The notes under the pieces are model-generated. The model ran no database searches. It was given only the letters and a program-made list of their open reading frames with translations, and had not been told where the DNA came from. A DNA stretch of 5,391 nucleotides, from positions 1 to 5,391 of the forward strand of contig JAQVYO010000107.1 in the NCBI GenBank assembly GCA_028708585.1, written 5' to 3'. This DNA comes from Oscillospiraceae bacterium (GTDB lineage Bacteria > Bacillota > Clostridia > Oscillospirales > Oscillospiraceae). Shown here piece after piece: positions 1 through 5,185 of this stretch. Every line of letters starts with the position of its first letter. The stretch's first letter is position 1. A program made the translations under genes and the position numbers.

Positions 1-223
1 CCCCATGGAGAAATCGACCGCCTCTTGGAATGTGCTCCAGCGCTTCTTCCGCAGAACAATCGTTTGTCAGGTTACACCGGCCCTTTCCGGTAATGGACAG
101 CTTTTTCCCAAGCGTGGCGCCGTGCTCTAGAAGGGTTACGTCCGCACCTGCTTCTCCGGCGGAAAGGGCGGCCATCATGCCGGCGGCTCCGCCGCCCACC
201 ACAACGACGTTATTCCGTTTCAA
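1..223 (-). CDS. HI0933/BaiN-like NAD(P)/FAD-dependent oxidoreductase, N-terminal part (runs off the left edge)
   Basis: Only the first 74 codons are present. The N-terminus is a Rossmann FAD-binding fold: a hydrophobic strand (VVVV, residues 6-9), the dinucleotide loop GGGAAG (10-15), and the acidic end of the second strand (E33), expected to bind the adenosine ribose. It is followed by LGKKLSITGKGRCNLTN (38-54), a hallmark of the HI0933/YhiN/BaiN flavoprotein family. Full-length members are about 400 residues, so roughly four fifths lies outside. Some members have been linked to reduction of bile-acid intermediates, but most are uncharacterised cytosolic flavoproteins and no substrate can be assigned here. 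I chose the TTG start at 223-221 because it puts the dinucleotide loop at the usual distance from the N-terminus; no ATG or GTG lies before that loop. The Shine-Dalgarno is weak (GAGG at 239-236). The gene overlaps the end of the RpiR regulator gene by 14 nt, so it is probably co-transcribed and translationally coupled. The family call is firm; the exact start is less so. Confidence 0.9.
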   Translation of the reverse strand, partial: MKRNNVVVVGGGAAGMMAALSAGEAGADVTLLEHGATLGKKLSITGKGRCNLTNDCSAEEALEHIPRGGRFLHG

Positions 224-1076
224 CCTTTTCGTATACCTCGTATTCTTCCCAAATTTTTTCCAGCGTTTCAAAGGAGCGATAAATCTCCGGTGTCTTCTTC
301 TGGGCAACGGATACAATCAGCGCGTTGATTAAGCTGAGCGGCGCTACCAGTGAATCAAGGAAAGAAACCATATCGCTTTTGGCCAGCAAATCATAGGAAG
401 CCCAGCGGGCCAAGGGGGAGCTTTCACTATCGGTAATCGCAATGGTGGCGGCGCCCCGGTCCTTGGCGAACTGCATGGCTTTTACCGTACGGCTCGAATA
501 CCTGGGAAAGCTGATCCCAATCAAGACATCCTCCGGACCAATCCGCAAAAGCTGCTCAAAGACTTCGCTGACCGAATTGGTATGGATCAGGGATATCTGT
601 TGAAAAATCAAATTAAAATAGAATCCCAAGAAGCTTGCAAGGGCAGAAGAGGAACGCACGCCCAAAATATAAATGCGCCGGGCACTTACAATGGAGTCCG
701 CCGCCGCCTCAAAGCTGACCCGGTTTACCGATTCCATAGTCATCCGCAGCTTTTCCATGTCGGATTGAAAGACTTTAGAGAGGATGTCATGATCGCCAAT
801 TCGATCACGGCTGACCTCAATCCGCTGCACCGAAGTAAGCTTATTTCGCACCATTTCCTGCAAGGTGCGCTGCATATCTGGGTATCCGTCGTATCCCAAT
901 TCCGCGGCAAAACGCACCACGGTTGATTCGCTGACGCCTACGGCGGCGCCCAGCTGATGAGCGGTGATAAAAGCCGCTTTGTCATAAGATTCCAAAATGT
1001 ATGCCGCAATCCTCTTTTGTCCCTTGGAAAAAGACTTCATATTTGCGGTGATCGTTGAAAGAATATCCTTGGACAC
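210..1076 (-). CDS. MurR/RpiR family transcriptional regulator (HTH plus SIS domain)
   Basis: A 288-residue cytosolic DNA-binding protein of normal length for the family. Residues about 1-77 form the RpiR-type N-terminal helix-turn-helix domain. The core is residues 38-62 (from TAHQLGAAVGVSES to AAELGYD), preceded by the typical SKGQKRIAAYILE helix (17-29). Residues about 130-255 form a SIS (sugar isomerase) fold with Ser-rich phosphosugar-binding loops: GVRSSSALA (139-147), ISFPRYSSRTV (188-198) and ITDSESSPLA (214-223). Family members sense phosphorylated sugars and repress or activate catabolic genes; the effector here is unknown. The open frame continues upstream, but I chose GTG at 1076-1074. 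It has a strong AAGGGGGGA Shine-Dalgarno 8 nt upstream, and the protein then begins SKDILSTIT as family members do. The gene leads a leftward unit with the flavoprotein gene and has its own promoter and a nearby inverted repeat, suggesting autoregulation. No sugar-metabolism gene is visible beside it. Confidence 0.93.
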   Translation of the reverse strand: MSKDILSTITANMKSFSKGQKRIAAYILESYDKAAFITAHQLGAAVGVSESTVVRFAAELGYDGYPDMQRTLQEMVRNKLTSVQRIEVSRDRIGDHDILSKVFQSDMEKLRMTMESVNRVSFEAAADSIVSARRIYILGVRSSSALASFLGFYFNLIFQQISLIHTNSVSEVFEQLLRIGPEDVLIGISFPRYSSRTVKAMQFAKDRGAATIAITDSESSPLARWASYDLLAKSDMVSFLDSLVAPLSLINALIVSVAQKKTPEIYRSFETLEKIWEEYEVYEKVETE

Positions 1077-1084
1077 AGGATTTT

Positions 1085-1092
1085 CCCCCCTT
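1085..1092 (-). promoter_or_regulatory. Ribosome binding site of the RpiR gene
   Basis: On the minus strand AAGGGGGG ends 8 nt before the GTG at 1076-1074. This decides the GTG start over upstream in-frame candidates, which would add an N-terminal extension of up to about 50 residues overlapping the promoter. Confidence 0.8.
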
Positions 1093-1109
1093 GTCCTTTT
1101 GTCGTATTC

Positions 1110-1138
1110 ATCATAGCCGCTTAAGAAAAGAAAATCAA
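1110..1138 (-). promoter_or_regulatory. Sigma-A type promoter of the rpiR-flavoprotein unit
   Basis: Read on the minus strand, the -35 TTGATT (1138-1133) is followed by a 17-nt spacer and the -10 TATGAT (1115-1110). That is one mismatch to consensus in the -10 and two in the -35, with ideal spacing. Transcription would start near 1103, giving a leader of about 27 nt carrying the strong ribosome binding site. The promoter lies inside the upstream extension of the regulator's open frame, which supports the downstream GTG start. Confidence 0.75.
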
Positions 1139-1144
1139 GAGAAT

Positions 1145-1173
1145 TTTGCAAGATAAAGCGTAATTCTTGCAAA
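1145..1173. promoter_or_regulatory. Perfect 9-bp inverted repeat, candidate operator
   Basis: TTTGCAAGA (1145-1153) and TCTTGCAAA (1165-1173) are exact reverse complements separated by 11 nt. Each arm contains the palindrome TTGCAA, and the two cores are 21 bp apart, about two helical turns. The site begins 6 bp upstream of the -35 of the rpiR promoter and lies in the divergent gap. Dimeric or tetrameric RpiR proteins often bind inverted repeats near their own promoters, so autoregulation or control of both divergent units is plausible. Binding by this regulator is inferred only. Confidence 0.5.
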
Positions 1174-1244
1174 GTGAAGTGATTTGGCTGGCTCTGAAAA
1201 AAACAAAGCCGGTTCGGGAGGCGCATGGGGCAAATTCAGACGGC

Positions 1245-1253
1245 TGGCATAAT
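1245..1253 (+). promoter_or_regulatory. Possible extended -10 promoter for the DUF3343-desulfurase unit
   Basis: TGGCATAAT fits the extended -10 pattern TG-N-TATAAT with one mismatch. No recognisable -35 lies 16-18 nt upstream. If used, transcription would start near 1260 and give a leader of roughly 210 nt, including the hairpins described separately. A competing weak pair closer to the gene is TTTCAT (1392-1397) with TATGTG (1415-1420), 17 nt apart. Neither is convincing, so the true start is open. Confidence 0.25.
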
Positions 1254-1385
1254 GTATATTGGTACGCAGTTTTCAGGAACTGCTTTGTTAGTCGGGGCTT
1301 GGCCGCATTGACAATCGCTGTTTCAAGTTTGGGGCCGGGTCGTCTTCTCCGGCTATAGGGACTCCGATTGCTGCAGTACATTAAT

Positions 1386-1439
1386 CCGCTTTTTCATTTC
1401 GATTCGGCGCAGTCTATGTGTCCGTTAATAGAAAAGCGG
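1386..1439 (+). other. Leader hairpin upstream of the DUF3343 gene
   Basis: CCGCTTTTTC (1386-1395) can pair with GAAAAGCGG (1431-1439), giving eight contiguous pairs, one bulged T and a closing C-G pair. Within the loop, ATTCGG (1402-1407) can pair with CCG (1422-1424) and AAT (1427-1429) across a 2-nt bulge. The structure ends about 14 nt before the GGAG Shine-Dalgarno and has no following U-tract, so it is not an intrinsic terminator. It could influence translation start or transcript stability, or be chance pairing. Confidence 0.35.
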
Positions 1440-1468
1440 TGCGAGGCATGAGAGGAGAATCGGTTTTC

Positions 1469-1726
1469 ATGACCTATTATCTTATCACTTGCCGCTCGCT
1501 GACTTATGCCCAGCGAGCGGAACGTATATTGGGACGCGCCGGAATTACGGCGCAGATCCTCCGTTCTCCTAAGAGCATTTCCGGGGACGGTTGCGGTTAT
1601 GCTGTTCGGGTATCCGAACGCTGGTTGTCCGCCGCAATGAAAACGCTGAAACAGGAAAAATTGGGTTCGATCCGCGTCTACCAGACATTGAGCGACGGGA
1701 GTTACAATGAGGTGGAGCAAATATGA
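1469..1726 (+). CDS. DUF3343 family protein, putative Se/S carrier-like
   Basis: An 85-residue protein matching the small DUF3343 (putative Se/S carrier-like) family in length and pattern. The N-terminus MTYYLITCRSLTYAQRAERI has the family's strand-then-helix opening, followed by a second strand (AQILRSPKSIS, 28-38). A conserved-type Cys-Gly (C42-G43) then sits where relatives have SxxCG, followed by the AVRV strand (45-48). A second cysteine is at residue 8. No signal peptide or membrane segment is visible. ATG at 1469 is chosen because it gives the family N-terminus; AGGAGA (1453-1458) is about 10 nt upstream. An in-frame ATG at 1448 would add 7 residues but lacks a well-spaced ribosome binding site. 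The stop codon overlaps the start of the cysteine desulfurase gene by 4 nt. Pairing with a sulfur-mobilising enzyme suggests C42 may accept a persulfide or selenide, but this is inference; the biochemical role of the family is not established. Confidence 0.85.
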   Translation: MTYYLITCRSLTYAQRAERILGRAGITAQILRSPKSISGDGCGYAVRVSERWLSAAMKTLKQEKLGSIRVYQTLSDGSYNEVEQI

Positions 1727-2853
1727 TTTATTTTGACAGTGCCGCCACCACTCTGCAAAAGCCCTCTACGGTGGGGAGGGCGTCTTTATATGCTCTTCAT
1801 CATTTATCCACTCCGGGCCGCGGCGCACACAAACCCGCCGCGGCTGCGGCCCGGGTTGCGTTTGACTGCCGGGAAGAAGCATCCGCTTTGTTTCATGTCC
1901 CGCCGGAACGAGTCGTATTTACCTTTAATGCCACCCATGGTCTCAACATTGCCATCAAAAGCTTGGTACATCCGGGGGACACCGTCCTGATCTCCGGATA
2001 TGAGCACAATGCAGTTGCAAGACCGCTTTCCACAATCCCCAACATCGACATTAAGCTGGCAACCTCCGCCCCGTTCGAGCCGGAAAGCCTGCTGTGCAGT
2101 TTCAAAGAAAAATTAAGCGAGTCTGTTTCCGTTGTCATCTGCAATCATGTTTCCAATGTTTTTGGGTATATTCTTCCAGTGGGGCAAATTGCGGATCTGT
2201 GCCGGAAGCGCGGCATCCCTTTTATCTTGGATGCCTCACAATCGGCCGGCACGCTGCCGGTGGACTGTGAAGCACTGGGAACTGCTTTCACGGCCATGCC
2301 GGGGCATAAAGGTCTGTATGGTCCCCAGGGGACCGGTCTCCTTTTGTGCGGAGAAAATGCGCCGGTACATACGCTGATGGAAGGTGGAACCGGAAGCCTT
2401 TCCGCGTCGATGGAGATGCCGGATTTTTTGCCGGACCGTCTGGAGGCCGGCACACACAACATTACGGGAATTGCCGGCCTGCTGGAAGGTATGCGCTTTA
2501 TACATGGAAAAACAATCGGGGATATTCTGAAACACGAAAAAACTCTTGTTTCTAGGGCGGTATCCGGACTTTCTTCTATGGCGGGAGTTCGTGTTTTCGC
2601 CGCAGAACACCTTTTCTGCCAAAGCGGCGTCCTATCGTTTCAGGTGAATGGAATGGACTGTGAGGAAGTTGGAAGGCGCCTGGCGCAAAATGGAATCGCC
2701 GTTCGCGCGGGTCTGCATTGTGCTCCGCTGGCCCATTATTCCGCCGGAACTTTGGAAGAGGGGACCGTCCGAATCAGCTTTTCCGCTTTTAATACACTGC
2801 GAGAAGTGGATTACTTTTTGCGCGCCATGCAGGAAATCGTAAAAAATAAATAA
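1723..2853 (+). CDS. Cysteine desulfurase family protein (class V aminotransferase fold, PLP-dependent)
   Basis: A complete 376-residue fold-type I PLP enzyme resembling the TIGR01977/EF2568-type group of NifS/SufS relatives. Visible motifs in order are: FDSAATT..KP (4-14), NATHGLN (69-75), GYEHNAVARPL (92-102, H95 stacking on PLP), CNHVSNVFG (140-148), ILDASQSAG (168-176, D170 binding the pyridine nitrogen), PGHKGLYGPQGTG (193-205, K196 the Schiff-base lysine), EAGTHNITGIAGL (241-253), RAGLHCAPLAH (328-338, C333 the expected catalytic cysteine) and GTVRISFSAFNT (347-358). All key residues are intact, so it should convert L-cysteine to alanine plus enzyme-bound persulfide, or act on selenocysteine. 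The start ATG overlaps the DUF3343 stop (ATGA), with GAGGTGGAG just upstream, implying coupled translation. No IscU or SufBCD scaffold is adjacent, which argues against a dedicated Fe-S cluster operon. Related genes sit near selD in some Firmicutes; that link is not tested here. Confidence 0.93.
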   Translation: MIYFDSAATTLQKPSTVGRASLYALHHLSTPGRGAHKPAAAAARVAFDCREEASALFHVPPERVVFTFNATHGLNIAIKSLVHPGDTVLISGYEHNAVARPLSTIPNIDIKLATSAPFEPESLLCSFKEKLSESVSVVICNHVSNVFGYILPVGQIADLCRKRGIPFILDASQSAGTLPVDCEALGTAFTAMPGHKGLYGPQGTGLLLCGENAPVHTLMEGGTGSLSASMEMPDFLPDRLEAGTHNITGIAGLLEGMRFIHGKTIGDILKHEKTLVSRAVSGLSSMAGVRVFAAEHLFCQSGVLSFQVNGMDCEEVGRRLAQNGIAVRAGLHCAPLAHYSAGTLEEGTVRISFSAFNTLREVDYFLRAMQEIVKNK

Positions 2854-2857
2854 AAAA

Positions 2858-2882
2858 TTTTTGAAATAACCTTTTTCAAAAA
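2858..2882. repeat. AT-rich 9-bp inverted repeat after the desulfurase gene
   Basis: TTTTTGAAA (2858-2866) and TTTCAAAAA (2874-2882) are exact reverse complements around a 7-nt loop, 4 nt after the stop codon. On the plus strand no U-tract follows. On the minus strand the repeat runs into TTTTTT and further T-rich sequence. The stem is weak, with one G-C pair, so a terminator role is doubtful on its own. Confidence 0.4.
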
Positions 2883-2894
2883 AGCATAAAATAA

Positions 2895-2920
2895 AGGCTG
2901 CCGAAAAAAAACGGCAGCCT
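2895..2920 (-). terminator. GC-rich hairpin with minus-side U-tract, terminator-like
   Basis: AGGCTGCCG (2895-2903) and CGGCAGCCT (2912-2920) form a perfect 9-bp stem closed by a loop of eight A (eight U on the minus strand). Read leftward, the stem is followed by TTATTTTATG and then TTTTTT, a fair intrinsic terminator. Read rightward it is followed by GGTCGCTG, with no U-tract. It probably also marks the 3' end of the rightward DUF3343-desulfurase transcript, by pausing or by stabilising the processed end, but canonical termination is predicted only for leftward transcripts. Confidence 0.55.
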
Positions 2921-3005
2921 GGTCGCTGAAAAGCAGGGAAAGCAGCCCGTTCCCGCATTTCCGCTTCCTATTTTGGGAGTTTCGCTTTTAATTTTTTATA
3001 TATCC

Positions 3006-3034
3006 TTGCCATTTGAAGCGGGATAAGATATAAT
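3006..3034 (+). promoter_or_regulatory. cdaA: Strong sigma-A promoter of the cdaA operon
   Basis: The -35 TTGCCA (3006-3011) is separated by 17 nt from a perfect -10 TATAAT (3029-3034). Transcription would start near 3041, giving a leader of about 29 nt with AGGGGTGGT as ribosome binding site. The region 2921-3005 upstream holds no gene and no recognised riboswitch; it has an AT-rich stretch at 2989-3003 that could act as an UP-like element. This indicates cdaA-cdaR has its own, probably constitutive, promoter independent of the desulfurase unit. Confidence 0.8.
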
Positions 3035-3069
3035 AAGCAAAAGTATAAAAAGGGGTGGTAATACTAGGC

Positions 3070-3972
3070 ATGGAGGTGCTGACACAGGTAGCCGATACGG
3101 TATGGAAATACGTACTCACGATCAAAATCACCGACGTCATTGACATTGCCGTCATTGCCTATTTCATTTACCGCCTGATGAAGCTGATCCGACGCACCAG
3201 CTCCGCCCAGGTGGCAAAGGGCATTTTTTTACTCATCGCCGCGCTGTGGGTATCGTCTGTTCTGCGTCTTAACGTAATCAATTTTATTTTTGGACGGGCG
3301 GTGGAACTTGGTTTTCTGGCGCTTGTGATCCTCTTTCAGCCCGAGTTGCGCAGGGTTCTGGAGCAAGTCGGGAGAAGCAGTTTTTTTGGAGGCATGTTTG
3401 GCCAATCCGCCGCCGGGAGCATGGAAACGATCCTTGCCCATACTGTCATTGCATGTATCGATCTTTCCAAGGCAAAGGTTGGCGCTTTAATCATTTTTGA
3501 GCGAAAAAATTTGCTGGAAGACGCGATAAAAACCGGAACGGTTCTGGACGCCGCAGTGTCCAGTGAGCTTTTGAAAAATATATTTTACCCCAAGGCACCG
3601 CTTCATGATGGCGCGGCGATTATCCGAGAAGGCCGCATCGCGGGAGCAGGATGCATGCTTCCGCTTTCCGGTAATGTGCATCTAAGCCGGGAACTGGGCA
3701 TGCGGCACCGCGCGGGCATTGGGGTAAGCGAAAGCTCCGATGCCCTCTCCATCATTTTATCCGAGGAAACAGGTTCCATTTCCGTAGCGGTGGGAGGAAT
3801 GCTGAAGCGTCATCTTTCTCCTGAAACGCTGGAACGGCTTTTGCGGAACGAACTGCTGCCGGAAAAAACGGAAACCGGAAGAGCCGGCGCACTGAAAAAA
3901 TTTAGACTTTTTTATAAATTTGGTTTCAAAAAGGGCAGGGAAAAGGATGCTGCAAAACATCAAGGAAAGTAA
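3070..3972 (+). CDS. cdaA: Diadenylate cyclase CdaA, membrane c-di-AMP synthase
   Basis: This 300-residue protein makes cyclic di-AMP from two ATP at the cytoplasmic membrane. Three N-terminal membrane segments are seen at about 22-40, 51-67 and 72-90, followed by the FQPELRRVLEQVGR linker (89-102) typical of CdaA. The DAC catalytic domain covers about 120-250. It carries the DGA motif (D180-G181-A182 in PLHDGAAII) and the RHR motif (R212-H213-R214), as well as GTVLDAAVSSELL (156-168) and SEETGSISVAVGG (231-243). The residue before RHR is Met where Bacillus-type enzymes have Thr; all core residues are present, so activity is expected. After the domain, a Lys-rich tail of about 40 residues is less conserved. 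I chose ATG at 3070 over GTG at 3055, because the GTG lies inside the AGGGGTGGT ribosome binding site. The gene overlaps cdaR by 26 nt, as expected for a coupled enzyme-regulator pair. c-di-AMP controls potassium and osmolyte uptake and cell-wall homeostasis. Confidence 0.96.
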   Translation: MEVLTQVADTVWKYVLTIKITDVIDIAVIAYFIYRLMKLIRRTSSAQVAKGIFLLIAALWVSSVLRLNVINFIFGRAVELGFLALVILFQPELRRVLEQVGRSSFFGGMFGQSAAGSMETILAHTVIACIDLSKAKVGALIIFERKNLLEDAIKTGTVLDAAVSSELLKNIFYPKAPLHDGAAIIREGRIAGAGCMLPLSGNVHLSRELGMRHRAGIGVSESSDALSIILSEETGSISVAVGGMLKRHLSPETLERLLRNELLPEKTETGRAGALKKFRLFYKFGFKKGREKDAAKHQGK

Positions 3973-5182
3973 AGCTTTTTATATTGTTTTGTCCGTTCTT
4001 ATCGCGGTAGTACTGTGGTTATACGTCGTCAATGTGGAGAACCCGGACATTGAGGTAACCATATCCAATATTCCCGTTACGTTTACCGGCCAAGACATCC
4101 TGGCTTCGGAAAATCTCATGGTGGTCTCCGGAAAAGACGCAACGGTAACCCTGAAGCTGCAGGGCAAGCGCCGCACTCTGTACCAGTTGGACCGGAATAA
4201 TATCCAAATTGCTGTGGATCTGTCTAAACTTGCTACCACAGGGCTTCATCAACAGGCATATTCCATCACGTTTCCTACCAGCATTACTTGGGGTGAAAAC
4301 ATTGCGGTTCTGCAGCGCAGCACTGATTATATCGATGTGGTTTTAGGCCGGATGGTCACCAAAACAGTAAATGTGACTGGCGTGTTTGAAGGCAGCGTGG
4401 CGGAAGGCTATACAGCCGGCGAATTTGAATTTTCATCAAAAACTGTTGAAATCAGCGGCGAGGAGCAGGTTATCGACGATGTGCAATATGCTAAGGTTGT
4501 GGTATCCGGCGATGATTTGACGCAGACGTTATCTGCGGATATGTCTTATACGCTGATCGGTCATGATGGTAAGGAAATTACTTCCGCCGACATCCAGAAA
4601 AATACGCAAACTATAAAAGTTACCCTGCCTATTGTCACCACCAAGGACGTTTCCCTTGCCGTAAATTTAAAAGAGGGTGGGGGCGCCCGGGCCAGTAATG
4701 CCAAAATCACCATTTCGCCGTCTATAGTCACGCTTTCCGGTGAAAAAGACGTGCTGGGCGCTATGAAATCCCTTTCTCTCGGAACTATTGATTTATCAAC
4801 AATTATCAATTCCGGTCAGATTACCTATATGATTCCGCTGCCTGCCAATGTGAGCAATATCAGCGGAGTTTCACAGGCCACCGTTCATATAGCCATTGTC
4901 GGGTTAACCACTCAAACGGTCAACGTTACGGATTTCAGCGCCGTCAACATTCCGGATGGCAGGAAAGCCACAATGGTTACAAAAAACCTGCAGGTCATGG
5001 TTCGAGGTCCGGCTGATACCGTTGCTTTGATTCAGTCCAGCAATTTGTGGGCTGCGGCGGATCTTTCCTCCATCGGTCAGGCAACCGGGCAGTATACCGT
5101 CCCCGCAAAAGTCTATTTGAACGGATACAGCGATGCTGGAATCGTGGGAGAATACAACGTTGTAGTCTCCCTCAAAAAGTAG
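3947..5182 (+). CDS. cdaR: CdaR, membrane-anchored YbbR-domain regulator of CdaA
   Basis: A 411-residue protein with one N-terminal membrane anchor (about 11-29, FYIVLSVLIAVVLWLYVVN). The rest is predicted to lie outside the cytoplasm and to consist of four YbbR repeats at about 32-134, 137-229, 232-318 and 321-409. Repeats two to four each open with a TTK/TKT-type strand (TKTVNVTGVF at 139, TTKDVSLAVN at 231, TTQTVNVTDF at 321). Several contain a mid-domain ISPSIVTLSGE or SSKTVEISGE strand (257-266, 163-172), as YbbR domains do. In Bacillus and Listeria, CdaR binds CdaA and modulates its activity. ATG at 3947 gives a short cytosolic tail before the anchor, with AGGG (3937-3940) 6 nt upstream; the TTG at 3920 has no ribosome binding site. 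The start lies inside the end of cdaA (26-nt overlap). The usual third gene glmM does not follow; a DUF5685 gene does. Confidence 0.94.
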   Translation: MLQNIKESKAFYIVLSVLIAVVLWLYVVNVENPDIEVTISNIPVTFTGQDILASENLMVVSGKDATVTLKLQGKRRTLYQLDRNNIQIAVDLSKLATTGLHQQAYSITFPTSITWGENIAVLQRSTDYIDVVLGRMVTKTVNVTGVFEGSVAEGYTAGEFEFSSKTVEISGEEQVIDDVQYAKVVVSGDDLTQTLSADMSYTLIGHDGKEITSADIQKNTQTIKVTLPIVTTKDVSLAVNLKEGGGARASNAKITISPSIVTLSGEKDVLGAMKSLSLGTIDLSTIINSGQITYMIPLPANVSNISGVSQATVHIAIVGLTTQTVNVTDFSAVNIPDGRKATMVTKNLQVMVRGPADTVALIQSSNLWAAADLSSIGQATGQYTVPAKVYLNGYSDAGIVGEYNVVVSLKK

Positions 5183-5185
5183 CGT

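Larger units (their letters stand above)
1077..1468. other. Noncoding divergent intergenic region
   Basis: About 390 nt separate the divergent rpiR and DUF3343 genes. It contains the rpiR ribosome binding site and promoter, the 9-bp inverted repeat, a possible rightward extended -10, a small hairpin (GCAGTT 1266-1271 pairing with AACTGC 1278-1283) and a larger leader hairpin (1386-1439). The short open frames crossing it lack plausible ribosome binding sites and match no family I recognise. I see no tRNA or known riboswitch core. The middle part, about 1284-1380, shows nothing I can interpret. Confidence 0.6.
2854..3069. other. Intergenic region between the desulfurase and cdaA
   Basis: This 216-nt gap holds the two inverted repeats, then about 85 nt (2921-3005) with no recognisable feature beyond a small possible GGGAA/TTCCC pairing (2937-2955) and an AT-rich run, then the cdaA promoter and ribosome binding site. 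No small gene with a ribosome binding site was seen on either strand. Confidence 0.6.

Noticed and set aside
582..926. Plus-strand open frame of 114 codons opposite the RpiR gene
   Set aside because: Antisense shadow of a clear HTH-SIS regulator; codons and composition do not look coding.
1210..1230. GGTTCGGG resembling a tRNA T-loop
   Set aside because: It does not fit the GGTTCRANNCC pattern, and no acceptor stem or anticodon arm can be folded around it.
1252..1311. Possible 19-residue leader peptide beginning at ATG 1252
   Set aside because: No Shine-Dalgarno upstream, its start overlaps the only plausible -10, and its composition shows no run of a regulatory amino acid.
1308..1313. Perfect -35 hexamer TTGACA on the plus strand
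   Set aside because: The sequence 16-18 nt downstream is GC-rich (around GGGGCC) with no -10, and the nearest TATAGG is 40 nt away.
1167..1358. Open frame of 63 codons on the plus strand in the divergent gap
   Set aside because: Starts at a TTG inside the inverted repeat, has no ribosome binding site, and matches no family I recognise.
1121..1381. Minus-strand open frame of 86 codons in the divergent gap
   Set aside because: Overlaps the rpiR promoter and operator, is rich in Arg and Cys in an unstructured way, and has no ribosome binding site.
2236..2622. Long minus-strand open frame inside the desulfurase gene
   Set aside because: A shadow of a well-supported PLP enzyme gene; no family resemblance and no promoter.
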